Assembly: GCF_003287495.1 (NCBI RefSeq)
Contig: NZ_PRLE01000001.1
Coordinates: 124,001-188,000, forward strand
DNA from: Faecalibacterium prausnitzii
Lineage (GTDB): Bacteria > Bacillota > Clostridia > Oscillospirales > Ruminococcaceae
Direction: 5' to 3'
DNA: 64,000 bases
Shown here: in pieces, positions 61,901 through 64,000 of the stretch
Layout: each line of letters begins with the position of its first letter
How positions within the stretch are numbered: position 1 is the first letter of the stretch
Notes under the pieces: generated by a model
Seen by the model: only the letters and a program-made list of their open reading frames with translations
The model's database searches: none
Told to the model about the DNA's origin: nothing
Program-made: the position numbers and the translations under genes

Positions 61901-64000
61901 TCGCTCCATCCCAGCTCTTCCATAGCCCAGGCCGTTTCTGCCTGCCGCACCTCGTCCAGCACCGCGTTGGCCCGGTCATGGTTCCCGCTCACCACGTCCG
62001 TCTCCACGATGTCCCGCAGCACGCTCTCCCCGCCAATAGCCTCCATGATCTTCTCATACCGCTTCTTCTGGCTCTCGGTAAACCGCACCTCCGGCTTTGT
62101 CACCACCTGGATGTCCTCACCCTTGTCAGCCAGATACGCTGCCTTAACGGCATCGTTCTGGGCTAGGCTCCCCGCCAGCTGCTTCGGGCTCTGGCTGGAG
62201 GCCTCCATGTTCAGCGTGCCGGTCAGCACACTGCCCCGGGCAAAGGCCCCCTTGGCGGTCTGGCGGCTCAACTGTGCAAGCTCCGTGTTCAGCTTCATGG
62301 CCTGGTCCGCATTCACCTTATACTCCACACTCGGTCTTGTCGGCGTCCAGGCATCTGAGCCATACACCCGGTTTGCACGGTTGGCCATAGGGTCAATACT
62401 GTCCGGGCCAAACACCAGCGAGATGGGGCCATACTGGCTGTGTCCCTCCTGGGCTTTCACCACCGCAATGGAGGGCGAGGGCATCCCACCCAGATCCAGC
62501 GCTTCCCGCAGGTTTTCCTCGGTCAGGTTGTGCACGGCAACCAGCTCTTTGGTCTCATTTACTTCCACCGGGCTGGCCAGCTGGAACCGGGTAGTTTTCT
62601 TCACAGGTTCATCTGTCCGGGCGTTTTCCACGCTTACGCTCTTGACATTTCCATCGGAATAGCGTAAACTAGCAATGGAACCATACTTGGTTATGCGTAA
62701 CGGCAATTGGAGCCCATTGACAGCTAACCAAGTATTGGTTCTATTTTTATTGGGGTCGATGTAAAGGATTTCATCACGGTTCAAAAGGCCCTGCACATTT
62801 TTCTTTCCATAGGCGCTCGTCACCACAATGTTATCCATTTCCAGCCCGCCCCGGCTTGTCGGCAGCAGCTCCAGCGAAACATCCACAGGCTTCCCGGTCT
62901 GGTCATAGACTTCGCCAAACATATAGATACGGCTGGCATAGTCCGCATTTCGGCTTGTGTCAGAATGGAGCACAACAATAGGGCTTTCCAGAACCTGCGG
63001 CACCTGTTTGATGATTTCTCTTGTCATAATAGAGTCATCAATTCCGGCCCGGAAGTTTTCTGCACTGTGTTTCTGCAAAATTTTCCGGATCTTGCCGCTG
63101 TCCCAGTAAATATTCTGGTCCTTTACGCCAATGCTTTGTAACACTTTTGATGTCGAGCCCACAAGGATTTGCTTTGACCATACTTTTGCATTTACATCCA
63201 GTTCATCAATGGCTTTTTCAAATCCCTTGTCAATTTCAAACCGCGTCCCCAGTTTTTCCGCCGCGTCCTCGGTCTTGAGGGCTGCGGCGTTTTTATTTTC
63301 GGCAGCTTTTGCAGCACGCAGGTTGTCCATGGCCTTTTCGGCATGGGCAAAGTATTCTTCCTGCAATGCCCGCTTCTCGGCTTCTGCCAGGCGCCGGGCC
63401 TTTCGTGCTGCGGTATTCTCCGGGTCAATGCGCAGCACTTCCTTGGCTTTGGAGATGATGTTTTCCAGCATGGTCTTCACCTGCTGCATCACCTTGTGGA
63501 TACTTCCGGCACGGCCTGCGTTCTTGTCCGCCTGCTCCCGCTGGAACTGAGCCCACCGCCGCACACTCTCCTCGCTGTCAAAGATGCCGCCCCAGGCATC
63601 CGCCACCAGCTCTTCCGCTGCCTGCTCATAGGTCAGGCTCTGGGCGGCATAATCGCCCATCTTGGCCCGGATCATCTCGTCTATGGTTTCATAGCCATTC
63701 TTCTGGGCCAGGTACAGCAGCGCATGGTCCTGCAAGGTCTTGGCACCCTCAGCGTCCAGTGCGTTATACCAGTGGTAGTCCTCGTGCAGCACGGTAGAAA
63801 AAACATCCTGCGCACTGTCGCCAAAGAAAATGCGGGCCGTCTCCGTGTCCACATAGGCCCGGACATTCGCATTCGGTGCCCCGTCCGGCCCATTCAGTAC
63901 GCTTTTCAGCACCGCATCAGTGCCCGTACCCTGGGCGTTCAGGCGGATGATCTGGCTGGCCACAGCATCTTCCGGGCGCAGGGTGCCGCGGTAGTAGGTC
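55924..64000 (-). CDS. Giant polyvalent-type phage protein, N-terminus beyond window
   Basis: More than 2,690 codons are open to the window edge, with no frameshift. From the first in-window GTG (63963) the parts are: an HExxH zinc-peptidase motif (LHEDYHWYN, residues 60-64) with EELVAD at 117-122 as a likely third ligand; a region at about 268-445 (QILVGSTSKVLQSIGV; LESPIVVLHSDT) resembling the phage MuF C-terminal/PBECR predicted nuclease; a conserved block at 474-560 (LVAVHNLTEENL; GGMPSPSIAV); a coiled coil at about 1330-1480; and a region at about 1830-2040 (RATVKNYYPIAVDKTQ; LTLNPGVAIAQAASLP) like a large polyvalent-protein-associated domain. Such proteins are thought to be injected with phage DNA. 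Residues about 2150-2166 are encoded by palindromic repeat copy E. Confidence 0.85.
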   Translation of the reverse strand, partial: TYYRGTLRPEDAVASQIIRLNAQGTGTDAVLKSVLNGPDGAPNANVRAYVDTETARIFFGDSAQDVFSTVLHEDYHWYNALDAEGAKTLQDHALLYLAQKNGYETIDEMIRAKMGDYAAQSLTYEQAAEELVADAWGGIFDSEESVRRWAQFQREQADKNAGRAGSIHKVMQQVKTMLENIISKAKEVLRIDPENTAARKARRLAEAEKRALQEEYFAHAEKAMDNLRAAKAAENKNAAALKTEDAAEKLGTRFEIDKGFEKAIDELDVNAKVWSKQILVGSTSKVLQSIGVKDQNIYWDSGKIRKILQKHSAENFRAGIDDSIMTREIIKQVPQVLESPIVVLHSDTSRNADYASRIYMFGEVYDQTGKPVDVSLELLPTSRGGLEMDNIVVTSAYGKKNVQGLLNRDEILYIDPNKNRTNTWLAVNGLQLPLRITKYGSIASLRYSDGNVKSVSVENARTDEPVKKTTRFQLASPVEVNETKELVAVHNLTEENLREALDLGGMPSPSIAVVKAQEGHSQYGPISLVFGPDSIDPMANRANRVYGSDAWTPTRPSVEYKVNADQAMKLNTELAQLSRQTAKGAFARGSVLTGTLNMEASSQSPKQLAGSLAQNDAVKAAYLADKGEDIQVVTKPEVRFTESQKKRYEKIMEAIGGESVLRDIVETDVVSGNHDRANAVLDEVRQAETAWAMEELGWSEEKAQAKAARLIAPMLRSRLENAYEYVTTKEIAGKLVQDTDAMQQELREKAPDADVASWLLPKMEKILGEKGIYNGKDPYTKQGSRRSFAQLHNPYTLENLVAAMNQEEARGKGAWGLSANTLMSTATAEYKNLDEVRADKGRLQQMPEEEYKALLEKADGQIETILSKLRSETESHTSNSFEEREILGDILLRAAQGSQTTTAIGKAFAKEGYSISKDTAALIRQLYKDVAAIPTGYFEAKPQRAVGFEEVKAAILPDNASAALVDSLKGHGIAVEQYKAGDEAQRAELLNKVPNVRFQMAESADKDARKNTQRQASRAIAERDASLKTLMDFFGITRGVRISDDSLEGMALRIINGSGAKGKLHSSEFAKELRPLVEYLKADGADMQKAQSMAEVLAGEVLDHATYRNTELWDQYPELHDLSYTVAKGGQAEAELARRYGTWGAAVKDARSHGVQLRREAGYRDGNPVEQYESIVNDTRSVGGMKDGAAALFRTAAKNAGVANAASMESTEWLEVLMNVHDAIKPKMMSRFADVAEYEDAKVELAGRMLGEVMNLNEMTDVQTIFNGIQKHNREVAAAAAGSEERAAEVLKSLKGVQREQTREFNRRLYENSKAAAQSDEAKAFARQEQKNRAAERLLDQNLDMLGVDISNIGDLNEKLEVLRETYDREWKAEKQRMREERRQMLDDIALERRQLKAENAELARQVAGEQRRADRAERQLIFQENDILEWEQENQRKAEAWQQQQAQQNAIAIEVARQQRDEDIAVAKALAEKRVQKAREGRQKDELRRSIQRNAAQLNQMVLRPAPGKYVQKSLIVQAAEVAKLADLTVMNFKAVQSLEALRTSIKMAQGTEGSASGVSVDWEQSGVMKLIDTLEMDLTATKQAQLDRLNKQMAEARALPDSEKARALQDRLQQRINETENRVYLPMTVDQMRMLKAITASTLHVIRTANKTLSLEKAKEVDAFAQRTAHEVLAAKGNEPGSPRLQKALTLYNLDMLGAKRVFRMLGGYTKDGQMEQLADILNEGQRKQTQITVEGTALFDNVTGKANVKNMEQFAGPGAELVDVGLKDTKGTAVPLTHAQLCSLHMHLKNADSRNHLLAGGLTLPDAKAYHKGDIEAAYQKGQTVQLGSLLNADGTPMADTIVQTVEKAMTDYDRAWCKDMEDFFGRYTTNLINETSMKLLGYQRATVKNYYPIAVDKTQLATQIEGLKLDATIEGRGFLKNRVKSSQPILLEECNNVVQRSLRDTAAYAGLAAPIRDVQKILNSEVETAQGVGILKNKIIKEHWGREAVDYIDYLLTDLQSTQRKRMDGVGRGLGKLRGNYAGAILTLNPGVAIAQAASLPTAGAVLGADTMATVVPFFKNIDPMNKLMSKAGWTDNRLKMVEAEISQHGDALLRYRMRGSQVGELASIGVDKGLAQNAMDKLPKILTGWINGMDEITVAALWEGAKRYVEHHAEEFNLSVAYGDSSPDRGALGRTGNSEQDAKDFVGRESAGPAAKVNRNDAYWDAVNKMYQRVIEETQPNYTTMQRAGIQRSDNEITKTLTMFTTQRFQNYGILADAVGDYNAQRARYKAEASAANKAELDRAGKQLNRAVASQLTQTAVFALMKIGADFLLHRWDRERDENGDVTAASMGKRFLDLYTESFAGNFLFGSELYTLVGNALNGTDYDVVSATNISAVNDTFAAVSKFITLVKRDTSEMDEVELEKYHQKLMKAGMDVLEYGFELLGVPLGNAEKMRQAIMGYWEDAKRLKAGEKLSLNGLPASATGQYDRLYNAIRNGDTEEAAAARAKLEAMGKDDKTIYSQLKTRMKKYDGTIQRAAKAQVAGDDATRQQLTRDMVLGLYETLGIDRTDKADAAKREQVIDLVTGAITDVANAQLKGGRAGLYDDLSDALDSGRVKDVQDELNRLMTAGKEADSLKSKVTELVKPVYLAGNDHDRAQMEAMLLKLEDDSGGKLYERKTFEQWVKQAKKKEEQAKKTTDEWAGLR
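57465..57514 (-). repeat. Palindromic repeat copy E, in frame inside the giant gene
   Basis: The 50-base copy has no stop in the frame used and encodes LSVAYGDSSPDRGALG within the giant protein. Two hairpins are intact: GTCGCC/GGCGAC and GCTCCCC/GGGGAGC. It differs from copy C by one compensatory base pair. Confidence 0.85.

Larger units (their letters stand above)
48781..64000. mobile_element. Prophage, one end (late genes), continues beyond window
   Basis: The region starts at a tRNA-Thr 3' fragment and contains only phage-type genes, all on the minus strand: holin, endolysin, tail-fibre series, toxin-antitoxin and a giant polyvalent-type protein. Integrase, repressor, terminase, portal and capsid genes are absent from this part and should lie to the right. 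The gene order puts the lysis genes next to the attachment site, a common layout in temperate phages of Firmicutes. Confidence 0.9.

Noticed and set aside
57529-62166. A very long open frame on the plus strand opposite the giant phage gene
   Set aside because: It is a by-product of codon bias in the high-GC minus-strand gene; it is rich in His, Leu, Gln and Cys, and has no family similarity or ribosome site.

Overview
The first 48.8 kb are chromosome of a low-GC-lineage Gram-positive bacterium with fairly high GC content, most likely a Clostridia/Oscillospiraceae-type anaerobe. The reasons are a complete spoIIIAA-AH sporulation operon, gerA/B/C germination genes, hprK/rapZ/whiA, a fused secDF and Firmicute gene orders (spoIIIA-yqhY-nusB-xseA-xseB-ispA-dxs-tlyA; hprK-murB-rapZ-whiA-dnaE; tig-clpP-clpX; rplS-lepB-rbgA-rnhB-yraN). 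The palindromic repeats in the last part resemble elements I associate with Faecalibacterium/Subdoligranulum relatives, but this is from memory. No rRNA or intact tRNA is present.

Layout. 1-12.8 kb (minus strand): a long run reading spoIIIAA to spoIIIAH, then yqhY, nusB, a TsaD/Kae1-like protein, xseA, xseB, ispA, a divergent-PAP2 protein, dxs, tlyA and the start of nadK. 13-24 kb (minus): ligA and pfkA, each with its own promoter, then an operon hprK-murB-rapZ-whiA-dnaE. 24.3-28.2 kb (plus): a Na/phosphate cotransporter gene translationally coupled to a PhoB/PhoR-like two-component system, with PHO-box-like direct repeats upstream. 28.2-31.4 kb (minus): gerC/gerB/gerA behind a good sigma-G-like promoter. 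31.5-32.6 kb (plus): DUF421 and DUF4363 genes. 32.6-48.6 kb (minus): nrdR, secDF, an aminotransferase, clpX, clpP, tig, a phosphoesterase, thrC, yraN, rnhB, rbgA, lepB, rplS and a DUF2344/radical-SAM pair.

From 48.78 kb to the right edge lies one end of a prophage. Its boundary is the 3' half of a tRNA-Thr(CGT) gene followed by that tRNA's terminator. All visible phage genes are on the minus strand and are late genes: a giant multidomain (polyvalent-type) protein of more than 2,690 residues cut by the window edge, an AbrB/RelE-type toxin-antitoxin pair, five tail-fibre/baseplate-like genes, a DUF4376-like protein, a CmpB-like membrane protein, a protein with VGVGGKA repeats, an M15 endolysin and a holin. 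Integrase, repressor, terminase, portal and capsid genes are not in the window and should lie to the right.

The most unusual signal is a palindromic repeat family with five copies, all in the phage late region. Four copies lie between genes, one of them supplying a gene's stop codon. The fifth is in frame inside the giant protein gene. The two full-length 50-nt copies differ only by one compensatory base-pair change in a hairpin stem. Other points of interest are a second intergenic cassette in front of three phage genes, duplicated tail-tip modules, PHO boxes on the transporter/two-component operon, and sigma-E/sigma-G-like promoters on the sporulation genes.
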